Below, in pieces: positions 17,625-26,201 of a stretch of DNA of 64,000 nt (within the stretch, counting starts at the first letter, position 1; the number at the start of each line of letters is the position of its first letter). Position numbers and translations under genes: made by a program. Below the pieces are notes generated by a model. It was given only the letters and a program-made list of their open reading frames with translations. It made no database searches and was not told where the DNA came from. The stretch is from Blastocatellia bacterium. GTDB lineage: Bacteria; Acidobacteriota; Blastocatellia; Pyrinomonadales; Pyrinomonadaceae. The stretch is from assembly GCA_003168335.1 (NCBI GenBank), contig PMSM01000009.1:62001-126000 (forward strand), read 5' to 3'.

Positions 17625-19646
17625 ATGATTCCTGAAATTGGACAAATCGCGCTGATCCTGGCGCTCATGCTCGCAATAACGCAGGCCACGCTGCCATTGA
17701 TCGGCGCGGCCCGCGGCGTCCCGCAGCTGATTGCGCTGGCCCGTCCCACAGCTCAGGCCCAATTTATTTTTGTGGCCATCGCCTTCTGTTGCCTCGCCTA
17801 CTCATTCATCAACAATGATTTTTCGGTGTTGAACGTCGCCACCAATTCCAATTCGCAATTGCCGCTTCAATATCGGTTGGCCGCCACCTGGGGATCGCAC
17901 GAAGGCTCGCTCCTGCTTTGGACGTTCATGCTCACTATCTGGATGGTAGCTGTAACGTTGTTCAGCAATCATCTACCTAACGAAATGGTCGCGCGCGTCC
18001 TTTCAGTGATGGCCATCATCAGCACGGGCTTTCTCCTGTTCATGTTGTTGACGTCGAATCCGTTTGCGCGTCTGTTTCCGATTCCGCCCGACGGACGCGA
18101 TTTGAATCCACTGCTGCAGGACCCGGCGATGGTCGTGCATCCGCCGATGCTTTACATGGGTTACGTCGGCATGTGTGTCGCTTTCGCGTTCGCGATTTCC
18201 GCGCTGATTGGCGGCCGGCTCGATGCGACGTGGGCCCGCTGGTCGCGGCCATGGACGACAGTCGCCTGGATGTTTCTCACCTGCGGCATCGCGCTGGGAA
18301 GTTTCTGGGCCTACTACGAACTCGGTTGGGGCGGCTGGTGGTTCTGGGATCCGGTCGAGAACGCTTCGTTCATGCCCTGGCTGGTTGGCACGGCCCTGAT
18401 TCATTCGCTCGCCGTCACTGAGAAGCGTGGTGGATTCAAAAGCTGGACCGTGCTGTTGGCAATCACCGCCTTCTCTTTGAGTTTGCTCGGGACCTTTCTG
18501 GTTCGTTCCGGAGTTCTTAGTTCAGTACATGCCTTCGCCAGTGATCCGAAGCGCGGAATATTCATTCTCGGATTTCTGACCTTTGTCATCGGCGGTTCGC
18601 TGGCCCTGTATGCCTGGCGCGCAAAGCAGGTTGGTCTGGGTTCCAAATTCGAGATCCTTTCGCGCGAGTCACTTTTGCTAACGAACAATGTGCTGCTGGT
18701 GGTCGCGGCGGGATCGGTTTTGCTGGGCACTTTGTATCCGCTGTTTGTCGACGCGCTCAATCTGGGAAAACTTTCCGTCGGCCCACCGTACTTCAACAGC
18801 GTGTTCGTGCCGCTGATGGCGCCGGCGGCGTTCCTGATTGGCGTCGGACCCATCGCCCGCTGGAAACAGGCAAAACTTCCTGAACTCGCCGTCCGTTTGC
18901 GTTGGGCATTCGCGCTGAGTCTGGTGACGGCGGCCCTTCTGCCTTTTGTAATTGGCGGATGGAAATGGCGCGCCAGCCTGGGACTGCTGCTGACGTGTTG
19001 GATCGTCGCCGCCTCGGCGCAGAACATTTGGAGTAGAGTGCGCAGCCAATCCGGCGAGTCGAGCCTGCTGAGTAGATTGAGGGCGCCATCGCGCAGCTAT
19101 TACGGCATGCATCTCGCCCACATCGGCGTGGCCGTGTTCATTGCGGGAGTGACCGTCGTCACCAGTTACCAGACCGAGAAGGACGTCAAGATGAACGTCG
19201 GCGATACGGTGAGCGTCGGCGGTTACGATTTCCGCTTGAACAATCTCTCCCAATATCAGGGACCGAATTATCAAGCCGTGCGCGCAGACGTAGAAGTCAC
19301 CAGGAACGGGGCGCAGGTCGCAACGTTGAATCCTGAGAAGCGCTCTTTTACCACCGCGCAGAGCGTCACGTCCGAGACCGCAATCGATCGCAGTATCTGG
19401 CGCGATTTATATGTGTCGCTGGGCGACGAAGTGGGCGACGGCGCCTGGACTGTGCGCGTGTATCACAAGCCGCTGGTTAACTGGATCTGGGGTGGCGCTC
19501 TGTTGATGGCAATCGGCGGAGGATTCGCGGTCACCGATCGTCGTTACTCCCTGGCTTCACGCAAGCTGGCCCGCGAGACGCCGTCCGGCAAACCGGAACC
19601 GGTGGCAAAAGTGGTGACGACCGCAGCATCTTCCGCCGTCGAGTAG
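17625..19646 (+). CDS. ccmF: Cytochrome c heme lyase subunit CcmF
   Basis: Large membrane protein of 673 residues that joins heme from CcmE to apocytochrome CXXCH sites. Many transmembrane helices are present. The WWD domain is GWGGWWFWDPVENASFMPW (about 235-253), with flanking conserved histidines such as WGSHEGSLLLW and VVHPPMLYMGY. A periplasmic loop follows, then a last helix near the C-terminus. Size and motifs are standard. Confidence 0.96.
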   Translation: MIPEIGQIALILALMLAITQATLPLIGAARGVPQLIALARPTAQAQFIFVAIAFCCLAYSFINNDFSVLNVATNSNSQLPLQYRLAATWGSHEGSLLLWTFMLTIWMVAVTLFSNHLPNEMVARVLSVMAIISTGFLLFMLLTSNPFARLFPIPPDGRDLNPLLQDPAMVVHPPMLYMGYVGMCVAFAFAISALIGGRLDATWARWSRPWTTVAWMFLTCGIALGSFWAYYELGWGGWWFWDPVENASFMPWLVGTALIHSLAVTEKRGGFKSWTVLLAITAFSLSLLGTFLVRSGVLSSVHAFASDPKRGIFILGFLTFVIGGSLALYAWRAKQVGLGSKFEILSRESLLLTNNVLLVVAAGSVLLGTLYPLFVDALNLGKLSVGPPYFNSVFVPLMAPAAFLIGVGPIARWKQAKLPELAVRLRWAFALSLVTAALLPFVIGGWKWRASLGLLLTCWIVAASAQNIWSRVRSQSGESSLLSRLRAPSRSYYGMHLAHIGVAVFIAGVTVVTSYQTEKDVKMNVGDTVSVGGYDFRLNNLSQYQGPNYQAVRADVEVTRNGAQVATLNPEKRSFTTAQSVTSETAIDRSIWRDLYVSLGDEVGDGAWTVRVYHKPLVNWIWGGALLMAIGGGFAVTDRRYSLASRKLARETPSGKPEPVAKVVTTAASSAVE

Positions 19647-19649
19647 CCC

Positions 19650-20177
19650 ATGAATCGATTTCTCCTATTACCATTGGTGCTGTTCATTGGCCTGGTTGCG
19701 TTCCTGCTGGTTGGCCTGCATCGCGATCCGCATGAGGTGCCGTCGCCGCTCATCAACAAGCCGGCCCCTGACTTCAAACTAAGTCAATTAAAAGAGCCGG
19801 CCAGGACCTTCTCTCCTCAGGAGATGCGCGGCAAAGTGTGGATCTTGAATTTCTGGGGCACATGGTGTGTCGCATGTCGCGAAGAGCATCCGCTGCTGCT
19901 TGAGTTCTCCAAGACCGGCGCGGTGCCAATTTATGGCGTGGATTATAAAGATGACCCGGCAGCCGCAAAGCAAATGCTCGCGGAAGAGGGCAATCCGTAT
20001 GCAATGACCGTGTCCGATCCTGACGGTCGCACTTCGATTGATTACGGTGTCTATGGCGCGCCGGAGAGCTACTTGATCGATCGCAACGGGGTGATTCGAT
20101 TCAAACAAATTGGGCCGATTACCGAAGAAGTGTGGCAGAAGGAAATTCTGCCGCGGGCAAAACAGTTGAATCAATGA
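19650..20177 (+). CDS. ccmG: Thiol:disulfide oxidoreductase CcmG/DsbE
   Basis: Membrane-tethered thioredoxin that reduces CXXCH cysteines before heme ligation. It has 175 residues: a signal anchor (about 4-22) and a thioredoxin domain with FWGTWCVACREEHP (Cys73, Cys76) and the Gly-Ala-Pro-Glu loop YGAPESYLID containing the cis-Pro. The active site reads CVAC, where CVPC is more common. It starts four bases after the ccmF stop. Confidence 0.93.
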   Translation: MNRFLLLPLVLFIGLVAFLLVGLHRDPHEVPSPLINKPAPDFKLSQLKEPARTFSPQEMRGKVWILNFWGTWCVACREEHPLLLEFSKTGAVPIYGVDYKDDPAAAKQMLAEEGNPYAMTVSDPDGRTSIDYGVYGAPESYLIDRNGVIRFKQIGPITEEVWQKEILPRAKQLNQ

Positions 20178-20262
20178 AGCTGGAAGCGCGGACGGGCGGG
20201 GTCCCCAGCGGGGCAGCCCCGTTGGGGTGCTCGACTCGTCCGCATTGAGCGCGCAGCGCGAA
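20178..20262. repeat. Dispersed repeat, second copy of the GCGCGGAC family
   Basis: This 85-bp segment fills the ccmG-ccmH gap. It begins with GCTGGAAGCGCGGACGGG right after the ccmG stop, contains a GGGGTCC/GGGGCAG stem region, and ends CGTCCGCATTGAGCGCGCAG followed by CGCGAAA. It matches the block at 9491-9535 apart from the inserted middle. It is another case of a repeat lodged directly behind a stop codon. Confidence 0.65.
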
Positions 20263-20266
20263 AAGT

Positions 20267-20740
20267 ATGTACAAGGTTATGAAACGCGGGGTGTTTCTTT
20301 GGGCAATCGTTCTCGTATTTTCGGGCACGATGATCGCGAAAGAGGCGCAGCCTAACGAAGACCCGCAAATCGAGCAGCGCATGAAAGCGTTGACCGAGCA
20401 GTTGCGTTGCCTGGTTTGCCAGAACGAAACGCTCGCCGATTCGCGCGCTGACCTGGCCGAGGATTTGCGCCGCGAGATTCGCGAACAAATGAAGGCGGGC
20501 AAAAGCGATCAGGAGATCATCGCGTTTCTGACTGCCCGCTACGGCGATTTCGTGCTGTACAACCCGCCGGTGAAAAGGATTACATATCTACTCTGGTTCG
20601 GGCCGTTCATTCTCTTGATCGCCGGCACGGCCGTGCTCTATCGCTATCTGAAACAGCGCCGTGAGCTGATTTCTGACCAGCCGCTCAGCGCGGATGAGCG
20701 TAAGCGCGCCGCAGAGATCCTGCGGAACGAGATTGGATAA
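20267..20740 (+). CDS. ccmH: Cytochrome c maturation thiol protein CcmH/CcmL
   Basis: Periplasmic membrane-anchored protein that resolves disulfides on apocytochrome c. It has 157 residues with an N-terminal signal, the motif LRCLVCQNETLADS (Cys48, Cys51), the three-helix bundle EIREQMKAGKSDQEIIAFLT, RYGDFVLYNPP, and a C-terminal transmembrane helix (about 106-125). An alternative ATG lies at 20279. All family hallmarks are intact. Confidence 0.94.
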   Translation: MYKVMKRGVFLWAIVLVFSGTMIAKEAQPNEDPQIEQRMKALTEQLRCLVCQNETLADSRADLAEDLRREIREQMKAGKSDQEIIAFLTARYGDFVLYNPPVKRITYLLWFGPFILLIAGTAVLYRYLKQRRELISDQPLSADERKRAAEILRNEIG

Positions 20741-20746
20741 TTCGCA

Positions 20747-21625
20747 ATGTTAACCTTCTGGATAATTGCCGCTCTGTTTGTGCTGTTTGCACTGTGGTTT
20801 GTGCTCCCGCCATTGGTGCGAAAGACTGTCGATGACCAGGGGGACGACCGGCGCGCCGCCAATGTGCTCATCTATCAGGACCAGTTTAAGGAGATGGAAA
20901 CTGATCTGAAGAACGGACTGATGAGCGAGGAACAGTATCAGCAGGACAAAGAGGAGCTCGAGCGCCGTCTGCTCGAAGACTTCAACCGGCCCAGCCCGGA
21001 CTCGACAGCCGCAGCGCCGTCGACGCGAAAGTTTGTGTACGGCGTTGGCATGGCCATCCCCGTCGGCGTCATCGCTTTCTATTTCATAGTCGGCAATCCA
21101 AAAGCGCTCTCCCCTTCCCTGCCGACTGCGGGAATGGCTCCACCGGCTACTCAACAGGGCGGCCCGATGAGTGATCAGCAGATCGCCGCAAACGTCGACA
21201 AGCTGGCCAAACGACTCGAGCAGAACCCGAACGACGCCCAGGGTTGGTTGATGCTGGCGCACAGCTACACTTCGATGGAACGCTTTTCAGAAGCGGCGTC
21301 CGCCTTTGAGCGCGCCACCGCCTTAAACGGCAACGACGCCGGCATCTGGGCCGACTATGCCGAAGCTTTGGCGCTCTCCAGCGGCCGGCGCCTCGCCGGT
21401 AAGCCAGCCGAGGCAATCAACCGGGCCCTGCAAATAGATCCGAAGAATCAGAAGGCCCTGGCGCTGGCCGGGAGCGCCGCGTTTGAAGCGGGTGATTACC
21501 AGAAGGCGGTTGACTACTGGCAGAAGCTGCTGCCGCTATTGCCACCCGGTTCTGACATTGCGCAGACCGTGACCGAGGAGATCGCCAAGGCAAAGAAGTT
21601 GGCTGGTGATAAGGGCTCGAAGTAA
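20747..21625 (+). CDS. ccmI: Cytochrome c biogenesis TPR protein CcmI
   Basis: Holds apocytochrome c for the heme ligation complex. It has 292 residues: one helix at the N-terminus (about 2-20), a leucine-zipper-like cytoplasmic loop (DQFKEMETDLKNGLMSEEQY), a second helix (about 97-115), then periplasmic TPR repeats (about 145-285) with NPNDAQGWLMLAHSYTSMER. The layout matches the N-terminal CcmI plus TPR design. Last gene of the ccm operon. Confidence 0.9.
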   Translation: MLTFWIIAALFVLFALWFVLPPLVRKTVDDQGDDRRAANVLIYQDQFKEMETDLKNGLMSEEQYQQDKEELERRLLEDFNRPSPDSTAAAPSTRKFVYGVGMAIPVGVIAFYFIVGNPKALSPSLPTAGMAPPATQQGGPMSDQQIAANVDKLAKRLEQNPNDAQGWLMLAHSYTSMERFSEAASAFERATALNGNDAGIWADYAEALALSSGRRLAGKPAEAINRALQIDPKNQKALALAGSAAFEAGDYQKAVDYWQKLLPLLPPGSDIAQTVTEEIAKAKKLAGDKGSK

Positions 21626-21668
21626 GCTTGGGTCCGGCAAACTTTAGTTTGTCGATAACTTGCTCATC

Positions 21669-21722
21669 GGTTTAGAGTCGGGCTACCGCCCGACCAAGCG
21701 GGCGGTAGCCCGCTTCTAAACC
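21669..21722. repeat. Inverted repeat behind ccmI
   Basis: 24-base arms at 21669-21692 and 21699-21722 are near-complementary around a 6-base loop; the stem includes GGGCTACCGCCCG against CGGGCGGTAGCCC. It may serve as a terminator-like hairpin for the ccm operon, although no T-tract follows. Confidence 0.75.
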
Positions 21723-21751
21723 ATTTGAAAAATCTCCGGAGGAACCTAATC

Positions 21752-21940
21752 ATGTCAGATAGAAAAGCGATCGATTGCCGGGACCACCCGAGCGACAAAG
21801 GCTGCACCTTACGGGTCGAAGGCACCGAAGAGGAAGTGCTCGACGCCGCGGTCAGCCACGCCGTTACGAGTCATGGCCACACCGAAAATCCCGAACTGCG
21901 AGAGCAGATTCGCGGGTTGCTGAAAGATGCCGAGAAATAG
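21752..21940 (+). CDS. DUF1059 small protein
   Basis: Protein of 62 residues of unknown function. The pattern (CRDHPSDKGCTLRVEGTEEE, then AVSHAVTSHGHTE) fits the DUF1059 family, which carries conserved Cys and a His-rich end of the helix. The ATG at 21752 follows a strong ribosome site (CCGGAGGAAC). It lies between the ccm operon and a TPR protein on the same strand. Confidence 0.75.
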   Translation: MSDRKAIDCRDHPSDKGCTLRVEGTEEEVLDAAVSHAVTSHGHTENPELREQIRGLLKDAEK

Positions 21941-21965
21941 ACCGGCGCTTAACTGAAAAATAAAG

Positions 21966-22586
21966 ATGACTAGAGACAACCTGCTGTTTGCGATCATCGG
22001 TATCCTGATCGGATTTATCATTGGCTTCATGCTGGCCAATTCAATCCTCACCCGTGAGGCAGCCTTGCGCGCTACACCTTTGTCTGCCGCACAACAGAGT
22101 GGGAACCTTCCGCCAAATCATCCGCCGGTTGCCGGCGGTGACCAAAGCGGAGACGGCCAGGGTCAGCAAATGCTCGGTCAGGTCCAGGAAGCCATGAAGC
22201 AGGCCCGCGAGCAGCCGAATAATTTTGAGGCCCAGCTCACGGCCGCCAAGCTCGAATACCAGATCCAACGCTTTGATCAGGCAATCGAGTACCTGCTGAT
22301 AGCCAACAAGCTGAAGCCCGATGACTTTGATGTGCTGGGAATGTTGGGCGTGGCAAACATGGATGGCGGACATTTCGACGCCGCCGAAAAGTGGTACCGG
22401 GCCGCGCTCATCAAGAAGCCCCAGGACATACCCGTCCTCGACGGTCTCTGCGCAGTCTTGCTGAGTAAGGGAGACGCCAAAGGGGCGGAGGAAGCCATCA
22501 ACAAACTCGCGAAGATAGATCCCACGAACCAGGACCTGTCGCAGTTCAAAGACAAGGTGACAGAGTTGAAGTCGGCGAAGAAGTAG
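21966..22586 (+). CDS. Membrane-anchored TPR protein
   Basis: 206 residues: an N-terminal transmembrane helix (LLFAIIGILIGFIIGFMLAN), a Gln/Gly/Pro-rich linker, and three or so tetratricopeptide repeats (about 85-195). These resemble the CcmI periplasmic domain, so an accessory chaperone role in cytochrome maturation is possible but inferred. The last 310 bases overlap, on the other strand, the extended end of the diheme cytochrome gene. Confidence 0.75.
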   Translation: MTRDNLLFAIIGILIGFIIGFMLANSILTREAALRATPLSAAQQSGNLPPNHPPVAGGDQSGDGQGQQMLGQVQEAMKQAREQPNNFEAQLTAAKLEYQIQRFDQAIEYLLIANKLKPDDFDVLGMLGVANMDGGHFDAAEKWYRAALIKKPQDIPVLDGLCAVLLSKGDAKGAEEAINKLAKIDPTNQDLSQFKDKVTELKSAKK

Positions 22587-24079
22587 TTTGGCTGACTTTG
22601 CGTCCGGGCGGCTCGCGTGAGATTTGTTTCAAGGAGCGTAGCGAAGTCAGTACCACCTGCGTCAGCGGGTGGGTGCTCGCTCAAGCAACGGTACAGACTT
22701 TCATCACCTTCAAGGCTGAGTGTCTGATCCACCCGCTCACGCAGGTGGTACTGACCTCCTCGCCGCGAAGCACCGACCTTCGAATCACTCACCGGCGATC
22801 GACGACGACCTAACAGCCACGCCTTGAGAATCCCCGGATTTGCCTCGTCAATCGCGAAATACTCCTGAATCAGTTTCTGATATAGCCGGTTGCGTTCGAC
22901 TTGCTGAAGTTTATACCCGAAAGGCATTTGCCCACCTTTCACGAACGAGCTAATCAGTGTCCGATCCATGGGCCAGTTCAGCGCGCCTAATCCGTTCGGT
23001 TGATGACAAGCACCACACTTCACTCGAGCTGCTCCAACCGTCGACTTGGTTCCAGCCGGAATCAATCCGCTCGAACTGTCGGCGCCGAGACCCGGTCCCA
23101 GCTTGCTCGCGTCCAGGTACTTATCAAAACGGGGTTTGCTGTATTTGAGGAAACGCTCGTTGACTATCGGCACCATCGCCTGCTCGTCGCGGCTCACGCT
23201 GCCGGCAACGGGAAAGATTGGCAGAATGCCGCTCTTGTGACACATGGCACAGTTGTCGTCACCTTCCCCAAGTTCCCAACGTCCCTCGATCGTGATCGAT
23301 CCGTTCCGGCGAAAGGTTCGGAAATAGTCTTTGAAGTACGCATTGGTCGTGCCTTCCGGGCCAGGCACGACAGCGACAACCGAAATGTTTCGCACCGGCG
23401 CGCGCGCGCGTGGATCGGGTACACCGAATTGCACCCACTTCTCCGGAGTATGCTGCGCCGCATTTTTTGGCACGACGATCAGTAACCGCCGGAAGCTCTC
23501 CGGCGTATCAGGCGTCCCCAGGTGCCGGGACTCATAGCTGAAGAATAAAAGCCGGTCATCAACGGATCTGTGGGCATTGAGTTCCTGCAGGATGGCCTTT
23601 GCCTGCGGCAAAGTTTCATAACGACTAACCGCGCGCAGAAACGTCGGAGTCAAAAGGAAATCGGGAATCGCCACGTACGGGCGCGTCTCGGAAAAGTAAA
23701 CGCTGTCAGGAACGCTGAAACCGAGTTCGTGATCCGGTTGGCGGTCGAGAGACAGTGTCTTGATGTACTCGACGAATTCAGGATAGCGGGCCACGAAAGT
23801 TTTTTCCTGCGACAGTCGACACTGCTGCATCGTGAGGGCGATGCCATCGAGCACGCGCTCGTAAGCCTTCTGCGCCCGGTCGTTCTCATACGCGCCTCGC
23901 GCTGCGAGTACGAGGGCATTAACTCTGCCAACTACCCAGGCATCGCTCTGAGACCTAATCCCGTCACACGGCGCGGACGGCCGCCCCGATGCGCCGGCGG
24001 TACCTGGCAAGACGCACAGCACGACGACGATTGTTCGCAAGCATAAGGGGAGAGTCTTTTGACGGTGGATTGAATTCAT
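22277..24079 (-). CDS. Periplasmic diheme c-type cytochrome-like protein with repeat-extended C-terminus
   Basis: An exported protein (signal about 1-30) with two CXXCH sites: CAMCH at 277-281 and CGACH at 355-359. The latter is followed by GLGALNWPMDRTLISSF and KGGQMPFGYKL, where a Met could be an axial ligand. The conserved-looking part ends near residue 430 (WLLGRRRSP). From about 442 to 478 the frame runs through the 27-bp-arm inverted repeat (22646-22755), then continues antisense to the TPR gene until 22277. The native stop was probably lost when the repeat arrived; the functional end is likely near 22780. No named family recognised. Confidence 0.7.
   Translation of the reverse strand: MNSIHRQKTLPLCLRTIVVVLCVLPGTAGASGRPSAPCDGIRSQSDAWVVGRVNALVLAARGAYENDRAQKAYERVLDGIALTMQQCRLSQEKTFVARYPEFVEYIKTLSLDRQPDHELGFSVPDSVYFSETRPYVAIPDFLLTPTFLRAVSRYETLPQAKAILQELNAHRSVDDRLLFFSYESRHLGTPDTPESFRRLLIVVPKNAAQHTPEKWVQFGVPDPRARAPVRNISVVAVVPGPEGTTNAYFKDYFRTFRRNGSITIEGRWELGEGDDNCAMCHKSGILPIFPVAGSVSRDEQAMVPIVNERFLKYSKPRFDKYLDASKLGPGLGADSSSGLIPAGTKSTVGAARVKCGACHQPNGLGALNWPMDRTLISSFVKGGQMPFGYKLQQVERNRLYQKLIQEYFAIDEANPGILKAWLLGRRRSPVSDSKVGASRRGGQYHLRERVDQTLSLEGDESLYRCLSEHPPADAGGTDFATLLETNLTRAARTQSQPNYFFADFNSVTLSLNCDRSWFVGSIFASLLMASSAPLASPLLSKTAQRPSRTGMSWGFLMSAARYHFSAASKCPPSMFATPNIPSTSKSSGFSLLAISRYSIA
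22646..22755. repeat. Stem-loop repeat with 27-bp arms
   Basis: Arms at 22646-22672 and 22729-22755 match in 26 of 27 positions around a 56-base centre. The arms include CAGTACCACCTGCG and its complement. It sits at the 3' end of the diheme cytochrome gene and is read in frame by it. It resembles a small non-autonomous (MITE- or REP-like) element, with no coding capacity of its own. Confidence 0.8.
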
Positions 24080-24233
24080 TGCTTTGGCATCATTATCAGA
24101 GCTTTCAGAGAGCTGTCAAAGTATTTGTGTGGGAGGTCAGTTTCAAGTTCTACTCGGAACGCGGCGGCCCTTGCCGACACAGCGTGCGCAGCACGCTCAA
24201 ATCTTCACATTGGATGACTTCAAGAAGCGAGTG

Positions 24234-24279
24234 TTCGCGCTTTGCGCTCAACGCGGGCGAGGGCACGCGCGTTCCCAGC
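24234..24279. repeat. Dispersed repeat, third (partial) copy of the GCGCGGAC family
   Basis: Reads TTCGCGCTTTGCGCTCAACG then CGGGCGAGGGCACGCGCG and TTCCCAGC, matching the reverse complement of the blocks at 9491-9535 and 20178-20262. It lies in the 326-bp divergent gap between the diheme cytochrome and a membrane protein, where nothing else was recognised. Confidence 0.55.
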
Positions 24280-24405
24280 AACGAGTTGTGCCTGAACCTT
24301 CAGCTTGACGAACTCTCCGGAGTTTTTGTGAGCTTACGAACCAACTGTTCGTGGTATTCTCCCTCCCGCTTTCCACGATTGCCATAACGTTGGAAGTAGA
24401 GATCG

Positions 24406-24873
24406 ATGGAAACGAGTCTTACGCGGGCATTTCGCACCATCCTTGGCGGCGGTCTGATCGCGGGCACGCTGGATATCAGCTACGCCTGCATCTTCAGCTA
24501 CATTCGGCGCGGGACCAGCCCGGTTAGAGTCTTGCAATCGGTCGCCAGCGGTGCCCTGGGCCGGAGTGCTTTTGAGGGCGGCGCCAAGACGGCTGCGCTT
24601 GGTCTTGTCTTCCACTTTCTGATTGCGACTATCGCTGCGGCTGTTTACTACCTCGCGAGTCGCCCCCTACGCTTTCTCGTGAATCAGGCAATCATCTGCG
24701 GACCTCTTTATGGCGTTGGCGTTTATCTCTTCATGAACTTCGTCGTGCTGCCGCTTTCAGCTATTGGATCAAGGCCGCCGCTTCCCCTGCCCGTACTCAT
24801 AGGAGGATTGCTAATCCACATGTTCGGGATCGGACTGCCGATTGCTCTGGTAGTGCGCAGGTATTCAAAATAG
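24406..24873 (+). CDS. Conserved integral membrane protein of unknown function
   Basis: 155 residues, mostly hydrophobic, with about four transmembrane helices: FRTILGGGLIAGTLDISYAC, GLVFHFLIATIAAAVYYLAS, IICGPLYGVGVYLFMNFVVL and GGLLIHMFGIGLPIALVV. Similar short four-helix proteins are common in soil bacteria, but I know no function. It stands alone between repeat-bearing gaps. Confidence 0.7.
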   Translation: METSLTRAFRTILGGGLIAGTLDISYACIFSYIRRGTSPVRVLQSVASGALGRSAFEGGAKTAALGLVFHFLIATIAAAVYYLASRPLRFLVNQAIICGPLYGVGVYLFMNFVVLPLSAIGSRPPLPLPVLIGGLLIHMFGIGLPIALVVRRYSK

Positions 24874-24945
24874 GAACGCGGGTTCGCGCTTGGGGTGCAA
24901 CTTTGATAGGAAATGCGGGCCTGCTGCTACCGCGAAGCGGTTATG

Positions 24946-25102
24946 TCTCAAAGCCCAGGGTTGCTTCAACCCTGGGGTGTTAGGTGGAGATCGTTATCAA
25001 CCCGGAACGGGTTGCGCCAGTGGACGCAACCGCCTTGCGGTTGATTTGGTCACTCAATCTTCTAACCCAGGGTAGCCGAACCGGCAACCCTGGGCTTTGA
25101 GA
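24946..25102. repeat. Inverted repeat with perfect 19-bp arms
   Basis: Arms at 24946-24964 (TCTCAAAGCCCAGGGTTGC) and 25084-25102 are perfectly complementary and enclose about 119 bases. Several short GC stems lie inside and around them (AACCCTGG, CAACCG/CGGTTG in multiple copies). The element fills most of the gap behind the membrane protein, whose stop is at 24871-24873, and probably belongs to a genome-wide intergenic repeat family. Confidence 0.78.
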
Positions 25103-25206
25103 TGCAACCGCTTTGCGGTTGAAGCGGTTAGAAGCAGAAGGCTACCGAGATAGTTTTCAAATGTTCTGTGTTGCACTTCGAAATTGAATTCGCGGAGCGA
25201 CCAACC

Positions 25207-25743
25207 ATGCAAATGAACGAAATCACTTTGGAGACTGAACGTCTCTTGCTGCGATGGCTCCGTGAAGACGACTTTGAGCAGTACGCAAAGATGTGCCGCG
25301 ACCCTGAAGTAATGCGTTTTCTTGGAGGGCAAACGCTCAGTGATATCGAAGTATGGCGGCAGATGACTTCCTTTATGGGCCACTGGTACTTTCGTGGATA
25401 TGGAATATGGGCGGTCGAAGAAAAGATCACCGGCAAGCTGGTGGGAAGAATCGGGTTCCTCAACCCGATCGGTTGGCCGGGTTTTGAGTTGGGTTGGACT
25501 CTGAGTCGTGAAAGTTGGGGCAAAGGCTACGCGACCGAAGGTGCGCGGCGGGCGCTCGCGTATGCGTTCACTGAGATGGGTCGCGATCACGTCATCAGTT
25601 TGATTGCTCCGGCGAATGTCGCATCGGCTAAAGTTGCCGAACGCCTCGGTGAAAAGGTTGAAGGCCAGACTGAACTGTTCGGAAATGAGATTCTCATCTA
25701 CGGCATCGGACGCGATCAGTGGTCCAAATCGCAAAGCAAATAG
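25207..25743 (+). CDS. GNAT-family N-acetyltransferase (RimJ/RimL-like)
   Basis: Acetyl-CoA-dependent transferase of 178 residues from the ATG at 25207. It begins ITLETERLLLRWLREDDFEQY and contains WGKGYATEGARRALAYAF, the acetyl-CoA pyrophosphate-binding motif A of this group. It ends with the usual NVASAKVAERLGEKVEG. The substrate cannot be told. An ATG at 25213 is an equally possible start. Confidence 0.9.
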   Translation: MQMNEITLETERLLLRWLREDDFEQYAKMCRDPEVMRFLGGQTLSDIEVWRQMTSFMGHWYFRGYGIWAVEEKITGKLVGRIGFLNPIGWPGFELGWTLSRESWGKGYATEGARRALAYAFTEMGRDHVISLIAPANVASAKVAERLGEKVEGQTELFGNEILIYGIGRDQWSKSQSK

Positions 25744-25758
25744 CATTGAGGACGAAAA

Positions 25759-26181
25759 ATGAAGAGAGCCATCGTCTTATGTTTGTCGTTAGCCATTTTA
25801 GCAACCGCCGCCCGAGTGCCGTTTGTCTCAGCCCAGAACGATCCATCGCTGGAAGCCTTTTGGACTAAGTTCAAAACGGCCGTCTTTAAGAGCGATAAGA
25901 CCAGCGTCGCAGCAATGTCACAGTTTCCGATTGAGATGCCTTATGGCGTGCCTGCGGTCAAGGCAAGCGCTCAGCTAATCAAACGCTATCGACAGGTCTT
26001 TAACGGAGAGGCTAAGGCCGCGGAGTGCTTCGGTGCAGCACGTCCCGTCATCGATCCCGACAACCGGAAGCGGTTTACGGTTGGCTGCAAGAACGCCGCG
26101 GGCGATGAGGTTATTGTCTACAGCTTCGTTCGCACCAGGGCCGGCTGGAGATTCAAGTCGCTGGACAATATTAACGAATAG
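25759..26181 (+). CDS. Small secreted protein of unknown function
   Basis: 140 residues with a clear signal peptide (MKRAIVLCLSLAILATAARV, cleavage likely near VSAQ). The mature part has two Cys (ECFGAARP, VGCKNAAG) that could form a disulfide, and ends GWRFKSLDNINE, like the NTF2/SnoaL-style secreted proteins common in environmental genomes. That fold resemblance is only an impression. It starts 15 bases after the GNAT gene. Confidence 0.65.
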   Translation: MKRAIVLCLSLAILATAARVPFVSAQNDPSLEAFWTKFKTAVFKSDKTSVAAMSQFPIEMPYGVPAVKASAQLIKRYRQVFNGEAKAAECFGAARPVIDPDNRKRFTVGCKNAAGDEVIVYSFVRTRAGWRFKSLDNINE

Positions 26182-26201
26182 AAAAAGGATGCCGCAGCTA
26201 T

